Shown in pieces: positions 39,514 to 48,695 of a stretch of 64,000 nt of DNA. The notes under the pieces were generated by a model. It was not told the DNA's origin. It saw only the letters and a list, made by a program, of their open reading frames with translations, and searched no databases. The DNA is from Rhizobiaceae bacterium (GTDB taxonomy: Bacteria; Pseudomonadota; Alphaproteobacteria; Rhizobiales; Rhizobiaceae), in contig CAJPFN010000016.1 of the NCBI GenBank assembly GCA_905339215.1, forward strand, positions 1-64,000, given 5' to 3'. The number at the start of each line of letters is the position of its first letter. Within the stretch, counting starts at the first letter, position 1. Made by a program: the position numbers and the translations under genes.

Positions 39514-39689
39514 TCAGATCGATTACCAGTGATTTGATCCTTCCAAACACTCCACTGAGGCGAATATTTTCAATCTGTTACAGTTCACGGCGCCGCGATA
39601 CGTCCCCATGCGTCCCGATGCATCCCGGCTTGAATACAGCGTCAAGTGCTGTAATTTCGAAGTCGACGCTGTATTTTTGGGACGCTGCA

Positions 39690-40874
39690 ATGACGCTGAC
39701 AGACGTTCAATGCCGGAACGCGAAACCGCGGGAACGGCGATACAATCTGACGGACGGGCGAGGGCTTTTTCTGTTGGTGAAACCCAACGGGTCGAAATTG
39801 TGGCGCCAGGACTACGCTTTTGAGGGAATTCGACGCACTGCAAATTTCGGTCCTTACCCGGCCACATCGCTCGCCCAAGCGCGTGAAAGGCGGGACGCGC
39901 TGAAGCTGGCAATCAAGGAGGGCCGCGATCCTGCGGCAAAAGCTGAGGATACCCGGCCGACATTCGAGAAGATCGCCCGCGAATGGTTCGCGGCTAACGT
40001 CTCCAAATGGAAGACCAGCTATTCGGCCCGGTTCTGGAAGCGAATCGAGGTCGACATTCTGCCGGGGATCGGCTCCAAGGCAATTGCGGACATTGAGCCG
40101 CTTCAGGTGCTTGAAGCACTACGGGCAATCGAAGGCCGCGAAGCGGTGTACACGGCCCGCCGAATTCATCAAATGGTGAACCTGGTTTTCAAGTTCGCAG
40201 TCGTTAGCGGCCACATAAAGCACAACCCGGCCGCCGATCTGCATGTGGCGCTAAAGCCCGTGCCCAAGGAGCGGCATCGGTCCGCCCTGAAGGAAGCCGA
40301 TCTTCCCGTTTTCTTCCGCAAGCTCGCTCAATATGACGGCGAACGGCAAACCGCGTTGGCGCTGAAGGCGGTTGCCCATACGTTCGTGCGCACGTCCGAG
40401 TTGCGCTTTGCCCGATGGTCCGAGTTCGAGAGCGATATCTGGCGCATCCCCGCCGAGCGGATGAAAATGGGCCGGGAGCACCTAGTCCCCCTCACCCGCC
40501 AAACCAAGGCGCTTTTCGAAGAGTTGCGGGCGCTTGCCAAGGGCAGCGAATGGGTGTTGCCCGGCCCGCGGACGGCAAAGCCCATTAGCGAAAACACGCT
40601 TCTCTATGCGCTTTATCGGCTCGGCTACCGTTCCCGCGCGTCGGTACACGGATTCCGCGCGACGGCATCGACGATTCTGAACGAATCCGGGTTGTGGCGG
40701 GACGATGTAATCGAAAGGCAGTTGGCCCATGTACCCGAAGACCAGATCCGGGCAGCGTATAACCGGGGGAGTTTTTGGGAAGAAAGAATCCGCATGATGC
40801 AATGGTTCAGCGACCTGCTTGATAGGCACGAGCGGATCGGGATCGCGAACGATCTGTCCGACCTTCTGGGATAG
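39690..40874 (+). CDS. int: Tyrosine recombinase, P4-type integrase
   Basis: A 394-residue integrase. An N-terminal DUF4102 arm-binding domain (MTLTDVQCRNAKPRERRYNL ... GLFLLVKPNGSKLWRQDY) is followed by a core-binding domain (about 90-185) and the catalytic domain. In the latter, arginine I is in FVRTSELRFARW, H-x-x-R in VHGFRATAST, the second histidine in QLAHVPED, and the nucleophilic tyrosine in AAYNRG. All catalytic residues are present, so it may be functional. The frame is open back through the tRNA, but the domain begins at ATG 39690. Confidence 0.95.
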   Translation: MTLTDVQCRNAKPRERRYNLTDGRGLFLLVKPNGSKLWRQDYAFEGIRRTANFGPYPATSLAQARERRDALKLAIKEGRDPAAKAEDTRPTFEKIAREWFAANVSKWKTSYSARFWKRIEVDILPGIGSKAIADIEPLQVLEALRAIEGREAVYTARRIHQMVNLVFKFAVVSGHIKHNPAADLHVALKPVPKERHRSALKEADLPVFFRKLAQYDGERQTALALKAVAHTFVRTSELRFARWSEFESDIWRIPAERMKMGREHLVPLTRQTKALFEELRALAKGSEWVLPGPRTAKPISENTLLYALYRLGYRSRASVHGFRATASTILNESGLWRDDVIERQLAHVPEDQIRAAYNRGSFWEERIRMMQWFSDLLDRHERIGIANDLSDLLG

Positions 40875-40973
40875 ATAGCGCCCGTTCGTTGGCATGAACC
40901 AGTGGCGCGAACTCTACGCGCACAATTTCGGCAAGCGAATCGGAGCGGCGTAATGCGAAAATCCGCAGGCAGA

Positions 40974-42443
40974 TCATGAATTCGCCAATCGACGCCTTAA
41001 TCGCTCATTGTTCGGCAGCGGTAATTGGGGATCAGGACGATGGGCGGGAATAGAAACATCACCGCGCCAAGCGATCCCCATCACCTGCGTGGTATTGAGC
41101 ACCCGCGTGTTCCAACCTTCTTCCTCGCAATGTTCCAGTCCGAGCAGGACGTCTGGACATAGCAAATCGTGAAACATCACAACCGCATCCCGCGCCATGA
41201 AAGGCAGGACCGCCTTTGTATCTTTTAAGGGTGCGCCTTTGTCATGAAACCCGTCGATAAAAGCCAGTGCCCACTTCGCCTTTCGGCGGCGTGCAGCCGG
41301 TTCAACCAGTCCGGGAGAGTACCCTGGATACAGGAAAGAGCGGAAAAGCGCTTCGGAGCCGACTGACCGTGAAATACTTTGGCGTACAGCCTCAATATGG
41401 TCCTCGTCACCTAAAGCTGGATCTATTATATCTAGTTGCAATCCAGCCGCCAGAAGATGCACCGTCGACCAAGCCAGATGACAACCAATCTCAAGGCCCG
41501 GTTTTCCTTTGAATTGGAGTCCCACATTGTATAGGACCAATGCCTCCTCATAAGATAGAACACCAATGTTTTCTCTCTTAGATCGAGTATCAGTCCGCCA
41601 TATATGCGGGCTCGCTTTCCTCAGAAACGGCCACTTCACCGCCGAAACATCACCCTCAATTAGGGTCGGAAAAGCTCTCAAGAGACGTGGATCAGCGAAT
41701 CTAGGCGGCACATAGTCATATTTTTGGATAGCCACCTTTGTTGTGTTATTAGGTTTTACACCAATTCGCCCTGTATAATCAATCGCCGACAAAAACGGAC
41801 GCTCACCTGCCGCCAGCGTCCCAAAGAACTCATCGACGGCTTTCTGTGCTCCGGACCAATGGCCATAGTCGTCAACGATCAGTATCCCTCCCTCTGAGAC
41901 CTGTTTGTAAAGATGGGCAAGCTCGGCTTGAGTGCTTTCGTAGAAATCGGTATCGAGACGCAAAAGCGCGATCGGACCTGTCACTGTGCGGGGTAGCGTT
42001 TCGACCACATCGCCTTTGATAAAATGGACGTTGTCCAAGTCCGAGAGGACCCGACCGATGTTTTTCCTCACTTCATCCAACGTCGCATATGCCCAAATCA
42101 GCTCCGACGTCTTGTTCTCGGCTGATTTTTCCAGGAGGACCTCTGCGGATCGACCATGAACATCAACGTCACCGGCAGTTGGCGGCGTCATTCCCTCAAA
42201 CGTATCGAAAAGAAAAATTTCGCGCCCTGAAAGGCCATGATGGATGCCGGCCAGGATCATTAGCATCGCCGATCCGCCTTTCCACGTCCCGCACTCCACG
42301 AGACATCCTGGTATGCCTTCGCGCGCGATATGACCGACTGCGTTCCAAAGCGCGAAACCCCGTTCCGGGCTCGTCATGGTATAGGCGGAACAGATATCCC
42401 ACGCGCGAGCGAATGCTGCGTCCCGAAAAGTCCAATTTTTCAT
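40974..42443 (-). CDS. Two-domain methyltransferase: TylF/MycF type plus class I SAM methyltransferase
   Basis: A 489-residue fusion. The N-terminal half (1-235) is a TylF/MycF-like sugar O-methyltransferase: SAM motif VECGTWKGGSAM (49-60), FDTFEGM, and the metal-binding acids D164 in LRLDTDFYEST and D191-D192 in LIVDDYGHW. The C-terminal half (about 290-470) looks like a second Rossmann methyltransferase (GLEIGCHLAWST at 316-327, FIDGFHDKG). It ends the minus-strand glycan operon. Probably methylates sugars of a surface polysaccharide; acceptor unknown. Confidence 0.82.
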   Translation of the reverse strand: MKNWTFRDAAFARAWDICSAYTMTSPERGFALWNAVGHIAREGIPGCLVECGTWKGGSAMLMILAGIHHGLSGREIFLFDTFEGMTPPTAGDVDVHGRSAEVLLEKSAENKTSELIWAYATLDEVRKNIGRVLSDLDNVHFIKGDVVETLPRTVTGPIALLRLDTDFYESTQAELAHLYKQVSEGGILIVDDYGHWSGAQKAVDEFFGTLAAGERPFLSAIDYTGRIGVKPNNTTKVAIQKYDYVPPRFADPRLLRAFPTLIEGDVSAVKWPFLRKASPHIWRTDTRSKRENIGVLSYEEALVLYNVGLQFKGKPGLEIGCHLAWSTVHLLAAGLQLDIIDPALGDEDHIEAVRQSISRSVGSEALFRSFLYPGYSPGLVEPAARRRKAKWALAFIDGFHDKGAPLKDTKAVLPFMARDAVVMFHDLLCPDVLLGLEHCEEEGWNTRVLNTTQVMGIAWRGDVSIPAHRPDPQLPLPNNERLRRRLANS

Positions 42444-42646
42444 CTGCGAACCCCAGCCTTAAGGGCTACCTGTTTCGGGAGACGATGACGTCTGGAACGT
42501 CAAGAAGGCGTTTTTGCGCCTCGCATGTCTCGAAAAATCGCCCCGTGCCTTGAATGAGTAGTCAGTTTGTCAGAAGACGGTTTTGTCTAAAGTCCGAAAT
42601 CCGTTATATTTAATATAATTTAGAACCATCTTAGTTTCATACTTTT

Positions 42647-43450
42647 TCATGACAGATCATCTTTATTCACGTGATTCATAGCATAATTATCATCGACGCT
42701 AACAGAAGATGAAATAAGACTGACGCGATCTATTGCCATTTCATCCAAAGAGCGAATAATTGCCTTGTTTTGATTGTTCACAACGCTTACCGAACCTTGT
42801 CTTCTTCTCTTGAATATAACTGTGTCGCGCGCGATAGTGTGCTTCCATCCCCTCGCCATCGTCTGGATATTCCACTGCCAGTCCTGATAGCCAAATCCAT
42901 TTGCGATATCCCGGGAATCATATGGAATATCCAGGATTGCCGCTAGAGGGTATACACTCATCATGTCGTAATAATTCGCCGTATAGAAATAGTATGGATT
43001 AAATAATATATCTTCCTGATCCGGCTTCGAGAATACACCGTGGGATTCATCAAAAATCCAGTTCAATTCTGGGTGCACGATAACTTTATTTCCATTGTCC
43101 TCAGCGGCAGCGAGAACTGACATCGCTCGGAAAAACCAGTTTTCGCTGACGAGATCGTCGGCATCGACAAAAGCAATCCAACGGCCAGACGCTATGCTGG
43201 CCATCGCATTCCGGAGAAGAAAAGGGTCTTTAAACGAGTGTCGATGAATAGCCCATTCGTCTGTAAAAGACTCACTAAAAAACGAAAAGCACTCGTCCGT
43301 AGGATTGTCCAAGCCAATCAGCCGTTCGACCGTTCTTCCCTCGTGTTTGGCCCGGCCGATAGCGGCCTCCACGCTTCGCATCGTGGGTCCGGCTATAATT
43401 CCTTCGTCGTGAGCTGTCACGACCACCGTAAGGTCGATTCCCACCCTCAC
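42647..43450 (-). CDS. Glycosyltransferase family 2
   Basis: A 267-residue GT-A-fold transferase. The nucleotide-binding start LTVVVTAHDEG, the R-N-A segment (FLLRNAMASIASGRWIAFVDADD) with the DxD motif metal site and the acceptor-side GFGYQDWQWNIQ (ED-like) are visible. Start is GTG 43450, which overlaps the stop of the upstream GT4 gene as GTGA. The reading frame is AT-rich, lower in GC than its neighbours, pointing to foreign origin. Sugar donor and acceptor unknown. Confidence 0.85.
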   Translation of the reverse strand: MRVGIDLTVVVTAHDEGIIAGPTMRSVEAAIGRAKHEGRTVERLIGLDNPTDECFSFFSESFTDEWAIHRHSFKDPFLLRNAMASIASGRWIAFVDADDLVSENWFFRAMSVLAAAEDNGNKVIVHPELNWIFDESHGVFSKPDQEDILFNPYYFYTANYYDMMSVYPLAAILDIPYDSRDIANGFGYQDWQWNIQTMARGWKHTIARDTVIFKRRRQGSVSVVNNQNKAIIRSLDEMAIDRVSLISSSVSVDDNYAMNHVNKDDLS

Positions 43451-45495
43451 ACCTCCATCGCACGCGAGAGTGCCTCACGGTATCTGTCGGCTGTACGCTC
43501 CTGGATTCTTCCTCTTAGACGAAGGGCGCGCTCCCTGGCTGCGACCGGATCCGAAAGGATACTCCTGATCGCATTGACATAGCCGTCGACATCCTCGACC
43601 CGTATCGGCCACGAGGCGTCCTCATGTAAGACCTCTGATGTTCCACCAACTGCCGTCCCCACTATGGGCACACCCGTCGTCGCGATATCCAAGAGAATGT
43701 TCGGCACACCGTCCCATTCGGATGTATATAGCCACGCATCGCACTCATGAAGCGGGAGATCGGAAAAGGCGCTGTAGATGCCTTCGTGACGGACATTTGG
43801 TGGAACTCGAAGCTTCTCCGATGAGCGATCGAGTACCGGCTTTCCCCACATCCGAAACTCCAGGTCAGGAAGCATGGTGGCGATACGGTAGACAAGGTCG
43901 ACACGCTTTTGGCGATCGAAACGACCCGCCCAAAAAATCTGCCGCCGTCTCTCTCCATTGCCTGGCGTCATCGCTACCGAATGTATGGCCTCAAGTGGCG
44001 TGGCCATCTTGACGACCTTTCTTTGCCCTGCCTCATGAAGATTAAATCGCCTAACAAGATCATTTTTTAGATAGTCGCTATCAACAAGAATAGCCCTGTG
44101 ATGTGCAAATGTCTGATGGAATCGTCGAATCGGATATCCTACTGAATTTCCGTAGATGTCCACGTCAGCACAGAACATGTAGGAGTAGATGTCAGTCGCC
44201 TTGCTTAGAGGTCTTCCCCATATTAAAAGCGCTTCCCAAAATGAGCGACTGTTGACGTTGAATACTGCGGTTGGGCGCAGCGACCGGACAAACTCAATCA
44301 GGAGCCGTAATTTCCACTCTTCGGGCAGCCCCTCGGCGGCCGAAGCCAAGTCGACATGCCGAGCGTTTGAAGGAAACCATTCTGGATAGTCGAGCTCACT
44401 CGTCTCCGTGCGAACGACTACGATGTCGTCACCACGGCCATAGATTTCCGACAGTGCCGAAGCGAGATAGCCGGCCACCCGCGCCGCGCCGCCCAAATGG
44501 CACCACGGGATCAGAACGACCGCCTTTGCCCGTCTGAATTGGGCCTCATCGTGCATGGCGCGCATGGCCGTCATGACGCGAAGCACTACCTCGGATCGAA
44601 GAGGTGATACGCCAGCTTCCATAGCAGCGGCCCAACCTTGACCGATAAGAGGTTCGATCTCGGTCGCCTTTGAAACCATCTCGGCAAGTTCGCCCCGATC
44701 GAGCCGCGCCCGCAAGGAAGTCTGATACTCCCGTCGCGCTGCGTCTATCTGCTCCGCTTCAAGACCGAAGGAACGGCAATAGTCACCAAACAGCTTGGAG
44801 CCCAAGGTCCACGCGGACATCGGCAGTCCCTCGGCATGACCACGCTCCAGGTAGTGGACATGAGGGTCAAGGCCGGATTCGCGCGCGCCGGCGTTGTTGG
44901 CGAGATACCATTTTGGATCAAAACCTGGCCAAAGCCGTCGCCCTTCACGCCGTCCATTATTAAGATAATGAGCGACTGGATTCACGCTGGCGCGAACCAG
45001 ATCCCCATAGCGCAGAAGGTATTGGGGAAGGTCGATTAGGTTCGCTATTGTCTCGTAGTCGCCGCTCACAGTCTCCGAGATTATCTGTTGGCGGGTCGCC
45101 CGAATCAAGCGGCGAAACCCCGGCCGAAACTTTACGTCGTCTCGGTATGTAAGATTGAAATTTGCAGATTCTGACTCGCGAGTACGTTCCTGCTGTAGGC
45201 CTTCACTGGCGATTCCTTGTCCGACCCCAGTCCTCCCTCTCCCATTTAAAAGACGAGACTTAAGGAAATGAAGTAACGCGTTCCCTTCCGCCTCATTGGC
45301 GTCCGGATTGCTCGAAAGATACATCTTCGTCGAAAAGAGAGGCGATGGATCTCGGCCAAGTCGCGCACCAAATGTGAGGTAGTGCTCCTCAGGTGACATA
45401 TCCAGATATGTAACTTCCGGATATTGAGAAAGATACCATTCTGCGTCGAAGAGTTGACTTTCCTTGATTAGAGCCAGGTCCGATGGATCTATCAA
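43447..45495 (-). CDS. Glycosyltransferase family 4 with N-terminal repeats
   Basis: A 682-residue protein. The first 230 residues hold several copies of a D-x-x-W/Y-Y-L-x-x-Y/N-P motif followed by HYL-x-x-G (FDAEWYLSQYP ... HYLTFGARLGRDPSP; FSTKMYLSSNPDAN; FDPKWYLANNAGA ... HYLERG), a module often attached to bacterial glycosyltransferases. From about residue 325 a GT-B domain begins ([19 protein letters not shown]); its donor site is marked by FWAGRFDRQKRVD and EWDGVPNILLDIATTG. It is 12 bases after the epimerase gene and overlaps the GT2 gene, so these form one operon. Confidence 0.87.
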   Translation of the reverse strand: MIDPSDLALIKESQLFDAEWYLSQYPEVTYLDMSPEEHYLTFGARLGRDPSPLFSTKMYLSSNPDANEAEGNALLHFLKSRLLNGRGRTGVGQGIASEGLQQERTRESESANFNLTYRDDVKFRPGFRRLIRATRQQIISETVSGDYETIANLIDLPQYLLRYGDLVRASVNPVAHYLNNGRREGRRLWPGFDPKWYLANNAGARESGLDPHVHYLERGHAEGLPMSAWTLGSKLFGDYCRSFGLEAEQIDAARREYQTSLRARLDRGELAEMVSKATEIEPLIGQGWAAAMEAGVSPLRSEVVLRVMTAMRAMHDEAQFRRAKAVVLIPWCHLGGAARVAGYLASALSEIYGRGDDIVVVRTETSELDYPEWFPSNARHVDLASAAEGLPEEWKLRLLIEFVRSLRPTAVFNVNSRSFWEALLIWGRPLSKATDIYSYMFCADVDIYGNSVGYPIRRFHQTFAHHRAILVDSDYLKNDLVRRFNLHEAGQRKVVKMATPLEAIHSVAMTPGNGERRRQIFWAGRFDRQKRVDLVYRIATMLPDLEFRMWGKPVLDRSSEKLRVPPNVRHEGIYSAFSDLPLHECDAWLYTSEWDGVPNILLDIATTGVPIVGTAVGGTSEVLHEDASWPIRVEDVDGYVNAIRSILSDPVAARERALRLRGRIQERTADRYREALSRAMEV

Positions 45496-45507
45496 TAGAA
45501 CTGCTCC

Positions 45508-46440
45508 TTAACGGTCGAGAAACGATGGGTAGTCTTCTTTAAGCATTCGAACAAGGCCCTCATTAAACCGTGTTCTCGGTCGCCAGTTGAGGACCTTTCC
45601 CGCACGAGTGATATCGCGCTGGTTCGTGTCAACGTCAGTCCGGCGACTGACAACATGCTCGCGCGTAATGCTTTGGCAGAGAGCCTCCTCTATCCCCGCC
45701 AACACTTCGATCACGGATCGGGATTCGCCGCTCCCGATGTTCAGTATCTGCTTTTGCCCCCTGGGAGCCTGGATGCTGGAGACTATCGCTTCAATAACAT
45801 CATCGATGAAAACGTAATCACGTCGTGCGGAGCCGTCTCCGACCACTTGGACAGGCAGGCCTTTCCTATGTCGTTCGAGAATTGCGGGTATGAGCCCCTG
45901 CCCTTTCCGAAAGGTCTGGCCGGGGCCGAATGCATTCGCAAGTCTCAGGATCACATAGTCCAGCCCGTCGACATGGCCATGCATCTGGATGTACTTTTCA
46001 ATCGTAAGCTTGGTCAGGCCGTGCGAGCTAATAGGATTGGTCGGATGATCCTCCCGGATAGGTATCGCCGTCGTGGGCCCATACACCGTACCGCCGGACG
46101 AGATGAAGACGTACCTTTCCACGCCCGCCATCACGCAAGCCTGAAGAAACTCGACATGAGGGATGACGTTGTCTCGAATGTCTGCTGCGTTAAATTTGTT
46201 CCCGAGTCCCGGGCTTGAAGTACTGGCAAGTTGAACGACGATCTCGACGTCAACAAGCGACGACGCCATAGCGATGGGGTCGGCCAGGCTGGCCTCGACA
46301 AAGTCGACCTTCCCGCTCAGGCGCTGCACCAGCTGTGCGTCCAGGTGTCTCGAAACGGCCCTTACCGCCTCGCCGGACCGGGCCAGCCGCTCCACAACCC
46401 GCCGACCGATGAAGCCGTTCGCACCAAATACCCCAATCAT
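45508..46440 (-). CDS. NAD-dependent nucleotide-sugar epimerase/dehydratase
   Basis: A 310-residue extended short-chain dehydrogenase. The NAD-binding loop GVFGANGFIGRR opens the protein, with SSGGTVYG and the catalytic S-Y-K set altered: the usual YxxxK position reads HGLTKLTIEKY, in which the tyrosine appears replaced by histidine (SSHGLTK). That could change or abolish epimerase chemistry. Start ATG 46440 matches the fold; an in-frame ATG at 46551 gives an unrelated leader. It heads the minus-strand glycan operon, and its gap with the acyltransferase gene holds divergent promoters. Confidence 0.85.
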   Translation of the reverse strand: MIGVFGANGFIGRRVVERLARSGEAVRAVSRHLDAQLVQRLSGKVDFVEASLADPIAMASSLVDVEIVVQLASTSSPGLGNKFNAADIRDNVIPHVEFLQACVMAGVERYVFISSGGTVYGPTTAIPIREDHPTNPISSHGLTKLTIEKYIQMHGHVDGLDYVILRLANAFGPGQTFRKGQGLIPAILERHRKGLPVQVVGDGSARRDYVFIDDVIEAIVSSIQAPRGQKQILNIGSGESRSVIEVLAGIEEALCQSITREHVVSRRTDVDTNQRDITRAGKVLNWRPRTRFNEGLVRMLKEDYPSFLDR

Positions 46441-46661
46441 GACCTTCCAAAGAAACTGGGCCGGATTTCGGATACCTACGTCTGAGCACCGAATAACTGA
46501 CGAGCTAATAGCCCAGCATCTGAGTGCGAGCAACCTGTTATGCATCGTCACTTGTTGGACGGTGGAACGACTGCGTTATGCTCGCCGGAGTTACGATGTT
46601 GTGGAATGCCCGATGAGGCCGTATCTGCCTGCCAAGGATTCGACGGGCCGGCGCGGCGCGG

Positions 46662-48662
46662 GTGAGGAGCGAAACGTTGCGAGAAGACATTCAGGGCTTA
46701 CGTGCCGTTGCGGTCATTCTCGTATTGGCGTTCCACCTGTGGCCGGGGGCGATCCCGGGCGGATATATTGGAGTCGACATATTCTTCGTCATCTCCGGAT
46801 ACCTGATGACCGGCATCCTGATGAGAAGCCTGACGATTGCCGGAACCGTTTCGTATTTCGATTTCATGGCTCGCCGAGTTCGACGCATTTTTCCTGCCGC
46901 GGCCGTCGTTATCATTGCCGTCGCCCTCGCGTCACCGCTCCTGCCTTCGACGCGCTGGTCTTTCACCGCAACAGAGGTCATCGCTAGTGCCGCCTACGTC
47001 GAGAATTGGCTACTTGCCGATCGTGCGGTTGACTACCTCGGAAGAGACGAGGCGGCGGGCGTCCTGCAGCACTTCTGGTCACTGGGGGTGGAAGTCCAGT
47101 TCTATTTATTTTGGCCTCTGGTCCTGGCGGGGGCGTTTTTTCTATCCCGCCGGCGAGCAAAGGTTGAATCGGTAGTTTTGATCGCAAGCGTGATCGTCGT
47201 CGCCTTTTTTCTTCCGCTCTCGATCTGGCAGACCGCGTCCAATCCGCCGCGCGCCTATTTTGCGACGGAGGCGCGGATTTTTGAGTTCGCGATCGGAGCG
47301 ATCGCTGCCGCCGCGGGCCGCCCTATACTCGGCCGCATCGCGACGTCTGTTACCGCCCTCTTCGGCGTCGCCGCGGTATTTAGCTCGGCATTTCTCTATC
47401 GAGACATCCTATTTCCGGGAGTCGCGGCGATTCTGCCGAGCGCAGGCGCCGCAGCCCTTATCGTGCTCAGCCAGAGGAACTGGGCCGGCCGGGTACTATC
47501 GGCACGACCAATGGTCTATCTGGGCGACGTTTCCTATTCGGTCTATCTTTGGCACTGGCCTTTGATCGTATTCTGGGAAGCACTGTCGCCCTCAAGCTAT
47601 GGGAACCTGGCTAAGCTGCTCATCGGCCTCTCATCCATCGGCTTGGCGGTGCTCTCTAAGAAACTTGTCGAGGATTCGTTCCGCAGTAAGGAAAGCGGAG
47701 CGCCTCGTAGAACAGGGATGACGCAAATTGCCATCCTTTCTCTTTTAGCCTTCGCGACGGCGAGCATTCCCCTTTTCGCTCTCGTTCGGTCTGACGGCGA
47801 ACCCCCGTTAGGTCCTGTAGCTACTAGTGAGATATCCCCTTTCCACCCGGGTGCCGCGGCTTTGGCACCTATGCCGGCATACATTCCCACTCCGGTCGTG
47901 GCTAAGCGGGATCACCCGATTGCCACGAAGCAGCACTGCCACGTCCCTCAGGACGACCCGGAACTCAGAACTTGTGAATTCGGCGATCCGCGATCCGAGA
48001 CACATATTCTGGTGATTGGCGACTCGCATGCTTCGGTCTTCAGTGATGCGTTCAAAACGGTCGCGGAGCGCAATGGCTGGCGATACACTCATCTATCGAA
48101 GTCCCAGTGCCCGTTTACGGGCTTGACGGTCTACTACGGCGAGAGGGTGCCCTATCAGCTTTGTAACGATTGGAATACGCGTGCTCTTGCAATGATCGAG
48201 GAGATGAAGCCGGATTTCGTAGTCCCGATTCAGTTCTGGCCCTATGCGGTCGTCGGTCAGGAAACACCTGAAGGCCATCGTGCGGCGATGGCTGAGGATC
48301 TGATAAACCGGTGGGAGCGACTGCGAGCAAACGGCATAAACGTCATTGTGATGCGAGACGTTCCCTCCTTCAAGATCGATCCGCCCGATTGCTTGGCCAG
48401 CGGGCGAATGGATTGCGACCGCCCTAGATCAGACGCGGTGCGTGATCCTGGCTCTGATCCTGTCCTGCTTGCCGCGTCGCGTTTGAATCTGCAACCGATC
48501 GACCTTACGGACTATATTTGCGAACCTGAGATGTGCCGGGTAATAGTCGGCAACGTTCTCGCGTGGCGTGATCGCAATCATCTGACAGCCACGTTCGTGA
48601 ATACCTTGGTACCCATGCTAGAACAGCAATTGCGGGATCGGATGCGCGGTTCTTCCAGCTAA
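46662..48662 (+). CDS. OafA-type acyltransferase with C-terminal SGNH domain
   Basis: A 666-residue membrane protein. The N-terminal acyltransferase-3 domain (about 5-360) has IQGLRAVAVILVLAFH (H of the R-x-x-H type pair), FFVISGYLMTGIL and some ten membrane segments, SYSVYLWHWPL near the end. The periplasmic SGNH domain (about 440-660) has block I GDSH (453-456) and a final D-x-x-H-like RNHLTATF. Such enzymes acetylate O-antigen or other glycans. Start is GTG 46662. It is the only plus-strand cargo gene of the cluster. Confidence 0.9.
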   Translation: MRSETLREDIQGLRAVAVILVLAFHLWPGAIPGGYIGVDIFFVISGYLMTGILMRSLTIAGTVSYFDFMARRVRRIFPAAAVVIIAVALASPLLPSTRWSFTATEVIASAAYVENWLLADRAVDYLGRDEAAGVLQHFWSLGVEVQFYLFWPLVLAGAFFLSRRRAKVESVVLIASVIVVAFFLPLSIWQTASNPPRAYFATEARIFEFAIGAIAAAAGRPILGRIATSVTALFGVAAVFSSAFLYRDILFPGVAAILPSAGAAALIVLSQRNWAGRVLSARPMVYLGDVSYSVYLWHWPLIVFWEALSPSSYGNLAKLLIGLSSIGLAVLSKKLVEDSFRSKESGAPRRTGMTQIAILSLLAFATASIPLFALVRSDGEPPLGPVATSEISPFHPGAAALAPMPAYIPTPVVAKRDHPIATKQHCHVPQDDPELRTCEFGDPRSETHILVIGDSHASVFSDAFKTVAERNGWRYTHLSKSQCPFTGLTVYYGERVPYQLCNDWNTRALAMIEEMKPDFVVPIQFWPYAVVGQETPEGHRAAMAEDLINRWERLRANGINVIVMRDVPSFKIDPPDCLASGRMDCDRPRSDAVRDPGSDPVLLAASRLNLQPIDLTDYICEPEMCRVIVGNVLAWRDRNHLTATFVNTLVPMLEQQLRDRMRGSSS

Positions 48663-48695
48663 CACCATACTCAGCGGAATCGGCCTATACCTAAG

